Source: Clostridiales bacterium VE202-01
Lineage (GTDB): Bacteria > Bacillota_I > Bacilli_A > Erysipelotrichales > Coprobacillaceae
Length of the DNA: 64,000 nucleotides
Assembly: GCA_000508865.1 (NCBI GenBank)
Contig: BAHP02000062.1
Location: forward strand, 26,055-90,054
Direction: 5' to 3'
Under the pieces are notes generated by a model. That model did no database searches. It saw only the letters and a list, made by a program, of their open reading frames with translations, and had not been told where the DNA came from. Shown piece by piece: positions 36,543 to 46,477 of the stretch. Both the position numbers and the translations under genes were made by a program. Position 1 is the stretch's first letter; each line of letters opens with the position of its first letter.

Positions 36543-36914
36543 CTATTTAGAAATCCCATCTATTTCACTACCAGTTTCATCTTCTAAAATAACTTCGACA
36601 ACTAATTTATGTGGTAAACAAACGATTGTCTCATTTTCTCTACTGATTTCATTTTGATCCATGCAATAACCATCAGGACAATCAGCTTCAATCATCTTTG
36701 CTTTACCATCTTTTATCTGGGCAGTATTTATTCCTAGATCTTCTTTAATTTCGATTGTTTGATCGTCCTCTAGAGAATATGTACCATAAACTTCACCATC
36801 AATTGTAATCCTGATACGATTACCTGCTGTTTGATGAGACATATTTATAAAAACAAACATTAAAACCGCTATAATAAGCAAAACTAAAACTAGATATATA
36901 TCTCTTTTTTTCAT
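36543..36914 (-). CDS. NusG domain II-containing membrane protein
   Basis: 123 residues: one N-terminal membrane helix, then an extracellular NusG_II-type beta domain with ADCPDGYCMD and CLPHKLVVEV, the paired-Cys arrangement of this family. It is a regular partner of Gx transporters and FMN-binding proteins. Possible redox-active disulfide; role unknown. Confidence 0.8.
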   Translation of the reverse strand: MKKRDIYLVLVLLIIAVLMFVFINMSHQTAGNRIRITIDGEVYGTYSLEDDQTIEIKEDLGINTAQIKDGKAKMIEADCPDGYCMDQNEISRENETIVCLPHKLVVEVILEDETGSEIDGISK

Positions 36915-36917
36915 TCA

Positions 36918-37790
36918 TTAAACTCCTGCCCAAAAAAGCAATGACATTAATAACAATGCTTTAAAAATCGTAAAAAATACTTCGTTTCCTTTAAGCTCCT
37001 TGATTCCACAATGAACATTACCTTTAGGACAAATATCAATACATTTTTGACATTGAAAACATTCTCCTGATGTTTCTAAAGAACCTGTACTTGGTAATTC
37101 AATATTTGAAGGACATTTTCTTGTACAGCCTGAACATCTATTGATACAACTTTCCCTATCACGTCGCAATGAGAAAAATGGCAATACTGGTAATAAGGCA
37201 AATACAGCACCCATAGGGCATAAAAACTTACAGAAAAATCTTTCATGAAGCAGCATTCCAATTATAATCAATAATAAGATTATGACCCCCGGAATATATG
37301 CCCCTAATTTTAAATTACCAGCATGAATCATTGAAAAAACATCCCAAGGGCTGTAACCATTTGTAACACGATAAACCCCTGCAAAACAAGCTACAACTAT
37401 TGCGGCTAAGATAATATATTTGATCCAAATTAATTTTTTAGCTAAAGCATCACTTATCGAAATTGGTTTCTTTTTTAATTTTTTACACCCTTTGATATAA
37501 AGGGCATGGAATGCATCGCCTAGAGTTCCAAAAGCACAGGCAAAACCACAGAAAAAGCGTCCAAAAACAATCGTGTATAAACAAACAACAATTAAAATCG
37601 TAGTAAATGAAGTTAAACCAATTTTATCCCCAGTACCAATTTGTGTAAAAACATATTTTACACCTGCAAAAGCAGCTGTGTATACAGAAGGAATAAAAAT
37701 GAAGTATAATAGTTGAATAACCGCTCTTAAATAAGTATGAATCTTATTTAAATCTTTTTTAGACATGTTATTTAAATCTAACTTTTTCAT
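36918..37790 (-). CDS. Membrane polyferredoxin, NapH/RnfE-context 4Fe-4S protein
   Basis: 290 residues. Five membrane helices; two CxxxC(P/A)xG motifs at the membrane face (CGFACAFGTLGD, CKFLCPMGAVFA); then two 4Fe-4S clusters, CINRCSGCTRKCP and CFQCQKCIDICPKGNVHC. The family moves electrons across or along the membrane, as in NapH/NosR. Here it probably takes electrons from the cytoplasm or quinol pool and passes them to the covalently bound flavins of the adjacent FMN-binding proteins. Confidence 0.85.
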   Translation of the reverse strand: MKKLDLNNMSKKDLNKIHTYLRAVIQLLYFIFIPSVYTAAFAGVKYVFTQIGTGDKIGLTSFTTILIVVCLYTIVFGRFFCGFACAFGTLGDAFHALYIKGCKKLKKKPISISDALAKKLIWIKYIILAAIVVACFAGVYRVTNGYSPWDVFSMIHAGNLKLGAYIPGVIILLLIIIGMLLHERFFCKFLCPMGAVFALLPVLPFFSLRRDRESCINRCSGCTRKCPSNIELPSTGSLETSGECFQCQKCIDICPKGNVHCGIKELKGNEVFFTIFKALLLMSLLFWAGV

Positions 37791-37791
37791 C

Positions 37792-38238
37792 CTAATTTAC
37801 CGCCTTTTCTAAAGCTTTAGCTACAGCATCCTTGATTCCTGTAGAACTAAATGTCGCTCCACTTATAGTATCAACATCACTAGACTGTTTATCGATAATA
37901 TCATCAATAATATCTTTAGCCATCGTTAAATAAGCACTGTCTTCACCATCAGCTGATTTAATATTAATATTAGTTATCTTTTTATCTTTGACCACTACTT
38001 CAACTTCAATCATTCCACCAAATCCCTGAGCTTCACCACTATAAGTTCCATCTTTATAATCTGATGTTTGACTACTTCCATCACTAGTTGTACCAACTGT
38101 CAATTGAAGACTTTGCAACTGGGCATTCAGCTTAGCAATTTCATCATCTTTATTCCTAAATTCCAGCAAAACATTATAGCCAATAACTATACCTACGATC
38201 AAAAATAAATTTATCACTTTTATCACAAAACTTTTCAT
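37792..38238 (-). CDS. Membrane-anchored FMN-binding protein
   Basis: 148 residues: one N-terminal membrane helix and an extracellular FMN_bind domain with GEAQGFGGMIEVEVVV and the flavinylation motif DTISGATFSSTGI, whose Thr would carry FMN attached by ApbE. It is the single-domain carrier between the polyferredoxin (2 bases away) and the four-domain protein. Confidence 0.88.
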   Translation of the reverse strand: MKSFVIKVINLFLIVGIVIGYNVLLEFRNKDDEIAKLNAQLQSLQLTVGTTSDGSSQTSDYKDGTYSGEAQGFGGMIEVEVVVKDKKITNINIKSADGEDSAYLTMAKDIIDDIIDKQSSDVDTISGATFSSTGIKDAVAKALEKAVN

Positions 38239-38261
38239 TTTATCAGATACACTCTTTCTTA

Positions 38262-39806
38262 CTAATTTTCAATTTCTGCTTTACGTTTAGCATTTTCTAA
38301 AGCCTGAGTACATGCTTCAATAATCGATTTTGAAGAACAAGTTGCTCGAGATACAATATCAATATTATCAGTACCATTTTTCTCAATAATTTGTGCAACG
38401 ACTCCTGGAAGTCTGCTGGTTCCATTAACAGCTCTATTGATATAACTATCATTATCATCAAGATATCCATCACCATAACCTTGAATATCTGTTACAGCTG
38501 CAATTTTACCATCTTTGATAATTATTTTTAAAGAAATAGTATATGCTTCAAAATCCTCATCTTCATCAGGATTACATAAAGCTTGGGCTGTATATTCACC
38601 ATCATTGTATAATACATCTTCATTTGGGTTGTCAGGAATGATCGGTTCTTCTGGTTCACTTGGTGTATCTGGTTTGCCATAAGTTGCTTCTTTAGCCTCA
38701 TCAAGAGCATTATTGATTGCCTCTAAAATTCCATTAGAACTAAATGTTGCTCCAGATACTACATCAACATCTGTATTTTGTTGTTTGATTACATTAGTAA
38801 TCACTGCTTTAGCGCGTTCTACAAACGATTCATCATCAGCCTCAACATCAGTAATTAAAATTGCTTTAATTGTGTGATCTTGAAGAACTAAAGCTACTGA
38901 AATATCTCCCATATAACCTTCACCACTTCCATAATATACTCCGTCATTATATGGAATCGTTCCTGCTGGTGCGCTAACATTACTATTATTATTTTGATTA
39001 GTGTCAACAGTCGTTGTTCCTTGAACAGCAGCCTGGCTCAACGCATTTCTTATTGCTTCAATGATCCCAACTGAACTATATGTAGCTCCAGATACTGTAT
39101 CAACATTCGTACTTTGGGTTGCAATAACATTTGTTATAATAGCCTGGGCTTTTTGAATATAACTAGCTCCATCACTATGATCAGTAATCTTAATATCGGC
39201 TATCTTTCCACCTGAAATATCTACTTGAACTGTAATTTTTCCACCAAAACCAGTACCCGTTCCATAATATGTTCCATCACGATATGCTTTAGGATCATCT
39301 ACTTTATCTAAAACTGTACTTTTAGATGAACTGTTTGTTTTAGCAACTGTATTATCATCACTTTCGCCTGTAAGAGCATTTTTTACAGCACTGATAATTC
39401 CATTAGAACTATAAGTAGCTCCAGACACTACATCAACATCTAAGCTTTGTGATGCAATAATTTTATCAATTACGCCCTTAGCACGATTGAAAAAAGCCGC
39501 ATCATCAGCTTCAACTTCTAAAACATTGATAGCTGTGATCGTCTTATCTTTTATTTCAACTGAAACTGTTATTTTTCCTGCAAAACCAGTCCCAACACCG
39601 CGATAAACTCCATCAGCCAAATCAAAATTTCCAACAGCAATCACATTATTTTCCTCTTGCTTATTATCATCTGCGGCCTTAATTTCACCGGCTTTTATTT
39701 CATATGTTGGAGCAACATAATTTACAACTGTAATCGCCATACAACCACCCAAAATAATTGTCGCAATCAAAGGTGCAAAAGCAGTTACCTTTTTATAATC
39801 ACTCAT
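38262..39806 (-). CDS. Four-domain FMN-binding protein
   Basis: About 514 residues: an N-terminal membrane helix, then four FMN_bind domains (about 60-150, 170-265, 285-375, 400-512) with VSGATYSSNGI, VSGATYSSVGI and VSGATFSSNGI in the first three. The fourth reads IVSRATCSSKSI, with Arg for the Gly before the flavinylated Thr, so it may not be flavinylated. Several flavins in one chain form an electron wire on the outside of the membrane. Two ATGs follow the apbE stop directly; the second (39806) is better spaced. Confidence 0.88.
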   Translation of the reverse strand: MSDYKKVTAFAPLIATIILGGCMAITVVNYVAPTYEIKAGEIKAADDNKQEENNVIAVGNFDLADGVYRGVGTGFAGKITVSVEIKDKTITAINVLEVEADDAAFFNRAKGVIDKIIASQSLDVDVVSGATYSSNGIISAVKNALTGESDDNTVAKTNSSSKSTVLDKVDDPKAYRDGTYYGTGTGFGGKITVQVDISGGKIADIKITDHSDGASYIQKAQAIITNVIATQSTNVDTVSGATYSSVGIIEAIRNALSQAAVQGTTTVDTNQNNNSNVSAPAGTIPYNDGVYYGSGEGYMGDISVALVLQDHTIKAILITDVEADDESFVERAKAVITNVIKQQNTDVDVVSGATFSSNGILEAINNALDEAKEATYGKPDTPSEPEEPIIPDNPNEDVLYNDGEYTAQALCNPDEDEDFEAYTISLKIIIKDGKIAAVTDIQGYGDGYLDDNDSYINRAVNGTSRLPGVVAQIIEKNGTDNIDIVSRATCSSKSIIEACTQALENAKRKAEIEN

Positions 39807-39809
39807 CAT

Positions 39810-40850
39810 TTAGCCCTCTCTCTTTACAATCTGTACTTCCTTATCACTAGAAAAATGCTCTGCAATGCCTTCACTAACATATATCGTACTATTATCATCT
39901 ACTAAGATCATATCAAATTCATCATTATGTTTTCGCCAAAAATCAACTGCTTGATCTTTACCCATTATAAATAGTGAAGTCGATAAACCATCAGCTAAAG
40001 TCCCATCTTCACTAACGATCGTAACTGATTTCAAGCCATTATTAGCAGGACATCCTGTTGCAGGATCAATGATATGATGATAAGTAACACCATCTTGTTC
40101 AAAATATCTCTCATATCCTCCAGAAGTAATTACCGCACAATCTTCAGCCTGCAATACTCCTAAATAATCTGTGCCATCAGGATCTTGAATGGCAACGCGC
40201 CATAGATCATCATCCGTTTTTCTACCTAAAACCTGGACATTTCCACCTAAACTAACTAATCCTTTAGTCACCCCATTTTTACGAAAAATATCCATGATCC
40301 GTGATGAAGTATAGCCTTTAGCAATTCCCCCTAGATCAATTTTTAATCCTTCTTTTTCAAACGTAACGGTAGATTTTTTCTCATTTAATTTTATTGCTGA
40401 AGAATCAACTAACGTTAAAAGCTGAGACAATACTTCATTGCTTGGAACTGTAAAATTCTTATCTGTAAATCCCCATGACTGCATGATTGGATAAATCGTT
40501 ATATCAAACTTTCCATTAGTTTCTTTCCACAAATCTAAAGAACGACTTATTAAATATTCAGTATCATCAGATACTTTACCGCCTCCATTGTCATTTAAAG
40601 AAGATACTTCACTATTTTTATCTCCTGTAGATAACAATGCATCAAGTCTCTCAATTTCATCAACTGCTTCATCCACTGCGTTTTGAGCATTCTTTCCATA
40701 TGCAGTAACTGTCATGTAGGTATCCATTGCAAAAACATCTTCACTAACAGGTTCTTGAGCGGTATCATCCTCAGTTGCTGATCTACCACTACACCCTGTA
40801 AAAATCAGACATCCTAGTATTAAATAAGTAATTATATTCTTCTTTGTCAT
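39810..40850 (-). CDS. apbE: FAD:protein FMN transferase ApbE (lipoprotein)
   Basis: 346 residues. Lipoprotein signal with Cys after IFTG; DVFAMDTYMTVTAYG start, KIDLGGIAKGYTSSRI, SGGYERYF and HHIIDPATGCPANNGLKSVT are the ApbE blocks. It attaches FMN from FAD to Thr in the FMN_bind domains of the downstream proteins. ATG 40850 (MTKKNIITYL) after GGGAGG is preferred to an upstream GTG. First gene of the operon, with a consensus promoter and palindromic operator. Confidence 0.93.
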   Translation of the reverse strand: MTKKNIITYLILGCLIFTGCSGRSATEDDTAQEPVSEDVFAMDTYMTVTAYGKNAQNAVDEAVDEIERLDALLSTGDKNSEVSSLNDNGGGKVSDDTEYLISRSLDLWKETNGKFDITIYPIMQSWGFTDKNFTVPSNEVLSQLLTLVDSSAIKLNEKKSTVTFEKEGLKIDLGGIAKGYTSSRIMDIFRKNGVTKGLVSLGGNVQVLGRKTDDDLWRVAIQDPDGTDYLGVLQAEDCAVITSGGYERYFEQDGVTYHHIIDPATGCPANNGLKSVTIVSEDGTLADGLSTSLFIMGKDQAVDFWRKHNDEFDMILVDDNSTIYVSEGIAEHFSSDKEVQIVKREG

Positions 40851-40863
40851 ATACCCTCCCACG

Positions 40864-40922
40864 GTTAGCTTTAACTAACTTTTTTTCACTGACATACTAT
40901 CACTCCAATATTGATGTGTCAA
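40864..40922 (-). promoter_or_regulatory. apbE operon promoter with GTTAG-N6-CTAAC operator
   Basis: Minus strand TTGACA (40917-40922), 17 bp, TAGTAT (40894-40899). GTTAGTTAAAGCTAAC (40864-40879) lies 14 bases downstream in the early transcribed region, a nearly perfect palindrome matching the one at 33436. Confidence 0.75.
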
Positions 40923-41011
40923 GTAACTATTTTACTTTTTTCGATAAAAATTTATTATTTCTTTGCAGATTATTTATTTTTCCCCAAAAAAAGAACTGTT
41001 GAATTTTACTA

Positions 41012-44000
41012 TCAACAGTCCTTAAAATCATTATCTATTAACTTTTTTCTTTTTAAAATTATTACTACTCCAGTAAAGAACATCACTGCAAAACATTGAT
41101 TTATCACGCTTGAATCCCCAGTTTTAACAGTACTTGCTTTTTTAGATACATCATTAGATTTATTTGATACTGTATCGATATCTAAATTATTAAGTACCAG
41201 CTGTAATTTATTCACAGCATTATTTACTTGTTCTTGATTTGTTTCAGGATCATCTAAGACAAGCTGTGCTTTATTTAATGTTTCAGTTACTATATCCCAT
41301 GTCTTAGCACTATATTTTGTACTATTTAATCCCTTTGCCTGATTGATCAGTTCTTGTAATAGTTCTTTATTTGGTTTTAATCTTAACTCTAAATATGCTT
41401 TTGTTAGTGCTTGATAAGCTGTATCTACAGCCTCCTGGCTAGCCTTTTCATCTATTAATACTGTTTGTCCTTTTTCTAATACTGGTAACATTACCTGCCA
41501 TGATGATTCGATATACTTACTTTCATCTAAACTCAATACTTTATTTACCATTGCTTCTAAATATGTCTTGTCTACTTTTTTAACTTCAACTAAACTGTCA
41601 ATTGCAACTTGAAGATCATTATATACTTGATCTACTTCTTCCTGCATTGCATTTTCATCACTCATTACTGCATTGGCTGCTTCTAAGGCTTCTTTAAATG
41701 CCATCCATGAATCTGGAATATAGTTTTCTTCTACATAACTATTTGCTTCATTGATCAAAGCTTCTAAAGCACTCTTATCACCTTTTACAAATTCCAACAT
41801 CTGCATCGCAACTGATAAGCGAGCAAATGAAGCATTGATAGTTTCCTGACTGGCACTATCATCAGCTAAGATTACTGTTGCTTCTTGTAGCGCTGCTTTA
41901 AATTCATTAACGACAGCTGGAACAACATTAACTAACTGTTCTTCAGTTATATTATTTGCCATTTCAACAGCTATTGATAATGCTAATTTATTAGTTTTAA
42001 TTACTTTTTCTATTAAGTTTTCAATAGCATCATTTAAATTCTTAATGGCATCATCAACCTCTTGTTTAGATGCTTCTAAGTTTTGATAAACGATTTTTGC
42101 AGCATTTAAAGCGTTGTTTAAATTTTCAACACTAGTCTCTTCATATTTACTTAAATCTTTTTCATTACATAAAATAATCAAATCATTTAATTGTTCTTTA
42201 TATTCACTTTTATCAATCAATGCATTAAATCTAGATATCAATAATTGTGTAAGCATATCAATCTCTTCTTGATTATCTGCTACTTGATATCTTGCCACTG
42301 CTTGATCATATGCCTCTTGATAATTCATAACCGTTTCTATAAAATACTTAGATAAATCAATTTCTTTAAACTTTATTATTTCTTGAGCTAAATCATGATA
42401 ATCTAAAGTTTCTTCTTGACTGCCGCTTGTTACTTGGTAATAATCAAAAGATACTTTTGGTCTTGATCCAGCTGGGGCATTTTCTGGACAATCTCTTACA
42501 ATTACCTCTACTGTATGATTACCATTTGATAACGTTAGATCTTCAAATACGTTTGATTTTGGTTCACTTCCAGAGACTGTCGTAAAAGTAGAATACAATC
42601 CTTTTGAAATTCCATCGATCTTTACCTCAATATTAGCTCCAGCATAACCGCCCGCTGCTTCAAGTTTCATGAAATATAACGCTATTCCTGTTCCCTTAAA
42701 ATCAAAATTAAAACTTACATCTTTTGTTGTTGATTCAGTTACTGTCCCATTTTCATGTTTAGCTTCATCCCAAGTACTCCAATTGCCGATATATATAATT
42801 GAACTATCGCGATCATCATATTTAGTAGTAGTTACAGCTTTAGTAACTGTAATTATTTTTTCAGCTTTTATTTCTGGATTAATTTTATCAACTGCACAAA
42901 CAACAACTCTGCCAACATCATCAACAGTTAATAACCCCTCATCGCTAATGCTGGCAATGTTTGAAGGTAAATCTAAATCATTTTTTACACTCCATGTAAC
43001 TTCATTACCACTAGCACCTGCTGGTAGATATTTTGCCTGCAGCTGTATTGTATTAGTTTGATTTAAATTAATTACATCACTTGATGATATGATCGTAAGA
43101 CCAGTCGGTGGGACTGCACGAATAATTTCAAAAGCATCTAAAGAAATTTTTGCTTGTTTTACAACAAGTTTCACTTTATGAATGCCCTCTTCTAAATCGG
43201 TTATTTCTAATAACAGCTGCTGGCGCAGAGTTTGAGAGCTGTTAGTATCAACATCACTAGCTACTATTTGATCATCAATATACAGATCGAAAGTGTGCGT
43301 GTCATTAGCTTTCATTCCAATAACTTTTAAACCGGTACCAGAAAAATAAAATTCCATCGTATCCCCGTTGGCATACGTGTATTTTTCAGTGCCTAAATAT
43401 TGACCACTATCTAACCAGTCACCCCAGCTGCCTGTATAAGTAATTAAATTATCGCGATCATCCATCTTTTCGATATTTCCAATATCGACTGGAGTTAAAA
43501 CAGCTGTAGTTTTGCCTTCACCACTATCAACAACCGCAGCCACTTTATATTTGGAACCATGATGATAAGTATCATTAAATGATGTTGTCTTAATCGTTGC
43601 AATTTTTACATATGTTTCATTATCATCACTACGATATATATTATATGAATTTGCATTTGCAACATCATCAAAAGTAACTAATGTTACTTTTCCATCACTA
43701 TAAACCATCGCATTTTCTGGAGCTTTAACTGGTTTTTCAGGTATATCTTCAATTATATATACTTTATTTTTTTCAGTATTAAAAGTAATTTTATTATCAT
43801 TCTCTTTAACAAAATCAATAATGTTTCCAGCAGTATCTTTTAACGTTGCTTTAGAAATATTAGGATATTGAAGTGAACAGCTCTGTCCATTATTAGATAA
43901 TATTGACGCTTTCGTTAAATTACTATTTGACCAATCCATAGATACTTCAAAATTACCACGAGCTACTAGTCCTTCAACATGTCCTGTCAACCAAACATCT

Positions 44001-46309
44001 GGTAAAGCTGGCAACATATTGATGTATCCCATATTACTTTGTAATAACATTTCTGCAACTCCAGCAGTATATCCAAAGTTACCATCAATTTGGAATGGGG
44101 CATGAGCATCCCAAAGATTTGGATAAGCTCCGTTTTTAAAGAAGGCTTTAATAATGTCGTAAGCGTGATTGCCATCACCAACACGAGCCCAGGAATTTAA
44201 TCTTTGTCCCATTCCCCAGCCGGTAGCGTCATCACCACGATCTTTTAATGATACAATAGCAGCATTTAAATAATCTTCATTATCAACACTAATTAAATCA
44301 CCAGGAAATAATCCTAATAAATGTGACATATGACGATGTTTACGATCACTGCCACTGACACTTCCTAAGGTTGTTTCGTTATACCATTCTTTTATTTGTC
44401 CATCATCACCAATTTCAATTGGATTTAATTTGCTTTGTAAGTTTTGCCATTGAGCCACTAAATCACGATCAACGCCTAATACGTTAGCTGCCTCAACAGC
44501 ATCTTTAAATAACTGCCATACTAATGATTGCTCATATGTATTTCCGGCTGTATATGGTCCATGTTCTGGTGAATACGCAGGAACAGTAACCATTCTTCCC
44601 GTCACTGGATTTTCTCTAAGTATCTGCTGGTATAATTTTGCTTCTTCTTTAAGCATTGGATAAATCTTATCAGCTAAATACTCAAGATCTCCCGTATATT
44701 CGTAATATTCATAACAATTCTGTAAGATCCATGGCACTGCTGCTGGTGACCAGCCCCAGCTAAATGCCCAACCTGGACAAGTCCAGCCAAATGGCGTATT
44801 TTGAGTATGCGCTGTAAAGCCATTTTCCGGATTTGCTTCATCACTAACGACCCCAAAATATGTTGCAGCTGTAACTCTTCCCGGTTCCCGAAGGGAATCT
44901 ACATAATCAATTAACGGCGTCGCACACTCTTGCATATTAGTAACATAAGTAGGCCAATAATTCATTTGTAGATTAACATTCATATGATAATCACTAGCCC
45001 ATGGTACACGATTTTCATCACCAACGCGATTATTCCATACGCCCTGTAAATTAGCTGGTAAATCACCATCTCTTGAAGAAGCAATTTGTAAATATCGACC
45101 ATATTGAAATAAAACAGTTTCTAAAGCTCGACGTTGGGCTTCACTAGCGCTGCCATCTTTATACGCTTCTAATAATGTATCCGTAGGTTTGTCAGATACA
45201 CTTTGTCCCAAATTTAATTCAACTCGATTAAATATCTCTTGATAATCATTTAGTGCGTTTTCTTTTACTTTTTCATAGCCAGCTTGATAAGCCCTATCGA
45301 TATCATCGCTTACACGCTCATTTAACTGAGCATCGGTTTCATTGGTACGATAAGCTGGGTATTCATTTTTATAATCAGTCGAAGCACTAACAAAAATATG
45401 TACTTCACTAGCATCCTTGATCGTTAATGAATCACCATTGGCTTCAACCCTGCCATCTACAGGATATACTTTTAACTGTCCGTTTAATTTTAATTGATTA
45501 TCGTTCATTTGACCACTAACTGTAATTTTGTTATCTACTGCTGTAGTAACTACATTTTTTTGTAAAGCAGTCGTTGTGTCATTATCAATTGGGAATGATA
45601 CTTCAAAATTCATCTTATCATTAGCCATAATTTTCATCGCAATTACATTGTCGGGATAACTTGCTAAATATTCACGATGATAATCCGTACCATTTAATGA
45701 AAAATCAACACTTGCCAGTGAAGTATTTAGATCAAGTTCACGACGATAATTTTCAACATCACCGCTTAAATTAAAATCTAAATAAATATCACCAAAAGAC
45801 TGATATGCTCCATAGCCCTCTTTCAATCCAATAATTTGATTACATAACGAAGAAGCATCCTGACCACTTAAAAAAGCATCTTGAACACTTTTTACATAAT
45901 CAGCCATCGCTTGATTTCCCACTGTATCAATATTTCCACCGTTATAATTAGGACGCGATTCACTAGGACCTCCCGTCCATAATGTTTTATGGTTAAAAGT
46001 TAAATGCTCTCTACTAATTTCACCATAAACATTAGCGCCCATATAAGAATTACCAATTGGTAAACTTAACTGTTGCCAACGGTTATCTTCTTCAGTTGTC
46101 CCAAAACCACCTTCACGTCCTGGAATCAAAGTTCCTTGACTAACAGGTTCATCAAAATAAAGTTTTAATGCTTCTTTAACGGTTTTAGAATCAGACAAAC
46201 TTTTAAAATCTGATTTAGCTTGTAAACTTCCTAGCGGCAAACAAACTAATATCAAAACCCCAGCAAGAAGCACTTTAAATAATTCCGCTGCTTTCTTCTT
46301 AATTTTCAT
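41012..46309 (-). CDS. Wall-anchored GH95 alpha-L-fucosidase with CBMs and FIVARs
   Basis: 1765 residues. Signal peptide 1-31. GH95 catalytic region about 60-830 with the AfcA residues: NVNLQMNYWPT (two Asn), SPEHGPYTAGNTYEQS (acid Glu) and FQIDGNFGYTAGV (Asp). Then a fibronectin-like stretch, a CBM-like beta-sandwich (YTGSWGDWLDSGQYLG), a Big_2 domain, a second similar sandwich (YIGNWSTWDEAKHENG), about six FIVAR repeats, and TVKTGD-helix-KRKK wall anchor. It removes alpha-1,2-fucose from mucin or milk-type glycans at the cell surface. Length is large but typical of multidomain gut enzymes. Confidence 0.92.
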   Translation of the reverse strand: MKIKKKAAELFKVLLAGVLILVCLPLGSLQAKSDFKSLSDSKTVKEALKLYFDEPVSQGTLIPGREGGFGTTEEDNRWQQLSLPIGNSYMGANVYGEISREHLTFNHKTLWTGGPSESRPNYNGGNIDTVGNQAMADYVKSVQDAFLSGQDASSLCNQIIGLKEGYGAYQSFGDIYLDFNLSGDVENYRRELDLNTSLASVDFSLNGTDYHREYLASYPDNVIAMKIMANDKMNFEVSFPIDNDTTTALQKNVVTTAVDNKITVSGQMNDNQLKLNGQLKVYPVDGRVEANGDSLTIKDASEVHIFVSASTDYKNEYPAYRTNETDAQLNERVSDDIDRAYQAGYEKVKENALNDYQEIFNRVELNLGQSVSDKPTDTLLEAYKDGSASEAQRRALETVLFQYGRYLQIASSRDGDLPANLQGVWNNRVGDENRVPWASDYHMNVNLQMNYWPTYVTNMQECATPLIDYVDSLREPGRVTAATYFGVVSDEANPENGFTAHTQNTPFGWTCPGWAFSWGWSPAAVPWILQNCYEYYEYTGDLEYLADKIYPMLKEEAKLYQQILRENPVTGRMVTVPAYSPEHGPYTAGNTYEQSLVWQLFKDAVEAANVLGVDRDLVAQWQNLQSKLNPIEIGDDGQIKEWYNETTLGSVSGSDRKHRHMSHLLGLFPGDLISVDNEDYLNAAIVSLKDRGDDATGWGMGQRLNSWARVGDGNHAYDIIKAFFKNGAYPNLWDAHAPFQIDGNFGYTAGVAEMLLQSNMGYINMLPALPDVWLTGHVEGLVARGNFEVSMDWSNSNLTKASILSNNGQSCSLQYPNISKATLKDTAGNIIDFVKENDNKITFNTEKNKVYIIEDIPEKPVKAPENAMVYSDGKVTLVTFDDVANANSYNIYRSDDNETYVKIATIKTTSFNDTYHHGSKYKVAAVVDSGEGKTTAVLTPVDIGNIEKMDDRDNLITYTGSWGDWLDSGQYLGTEKYTYANGDTMEFYFSGTGLKVIGMKANDTHTFDLYIDDQIVASDVDTNSSQTLRQQLLLEITDLEEGIHKVKLVVKQAKISLDAFEIIRAVPPTGLTIISSSDVINLNQTNTIQLQAKYLPAGASGNEVTWSVKNDLDLPSNIASISDEGLLTVDDVGRVVVCAVDKINPEIKAEKIITVTKAVTTTKYDDRDSSIIYIGNWSTWDEAKHENGTVTESTTKDVSFNFDFKGTGIALYFMKLEAAGGYAGANIEVKIDGISKGLYSTFTTVSGSEPKSNVFEDLTLSNGNHTVEVIVRDCPENAPAGSRPKVSFDYYQVTSGSQEETLDYHDLAQEIIKFKEIDLSKYFIETVMNYQEAYDQAVARYQVADNQEEIDMLTQLLISRFNALIDKSEYKEQLNDLIILCNEKDLSKYEETSVENLNNALNAAKIVYQNLEASKQEVDDAIKNLNDAIENLIEKVIKTNKLALSIAVEMANNITEEQLVNVVPAVVNEFKAALQEATVILADDSASQETINASFARLSVAMQMLEFVKGDKSALEALINEANSYVEENYIPDSWMAFKEALEAANAVMSDENAMQEEVDQVYNDLQVAIDSLVEVKKVDKTYLEAMVNKVLSLDESKYIESSWQVMLPVLEKGQTVLIDEKASQEAVDTAYQALTKAYLELRLKPNKELLQELINQAKGLNSTKYSAKTWDIVTETLNKAQLVLDDPETNQEQVNNAVNKLQLVLNNLDIDTVSNKSNDVSKKASTVKTGDSSVINQCFAVMFFTGVVIILKRKKLIDNDFKDC

Positions 46310-46477
46310 TTCCTATCTCTGCTCTCCTTTTTCAAATCATATATAAAGCCATATCCGCACTAAAAATGTAGCTTTTACATATCTATTATCATTTAATCAT
46401 ACATTTTTAATGTAAACAAACGATATCCAGAAAGTGAGTAATTTTTTCAATACATTCAATAATAAAATACCCCTCAT

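Noticed and set aside
42669..43061. Plus-strand frame inside the GH95 gene
   Set aside because: Antisense shadow in a gene whose domains are clear on the minus strand.
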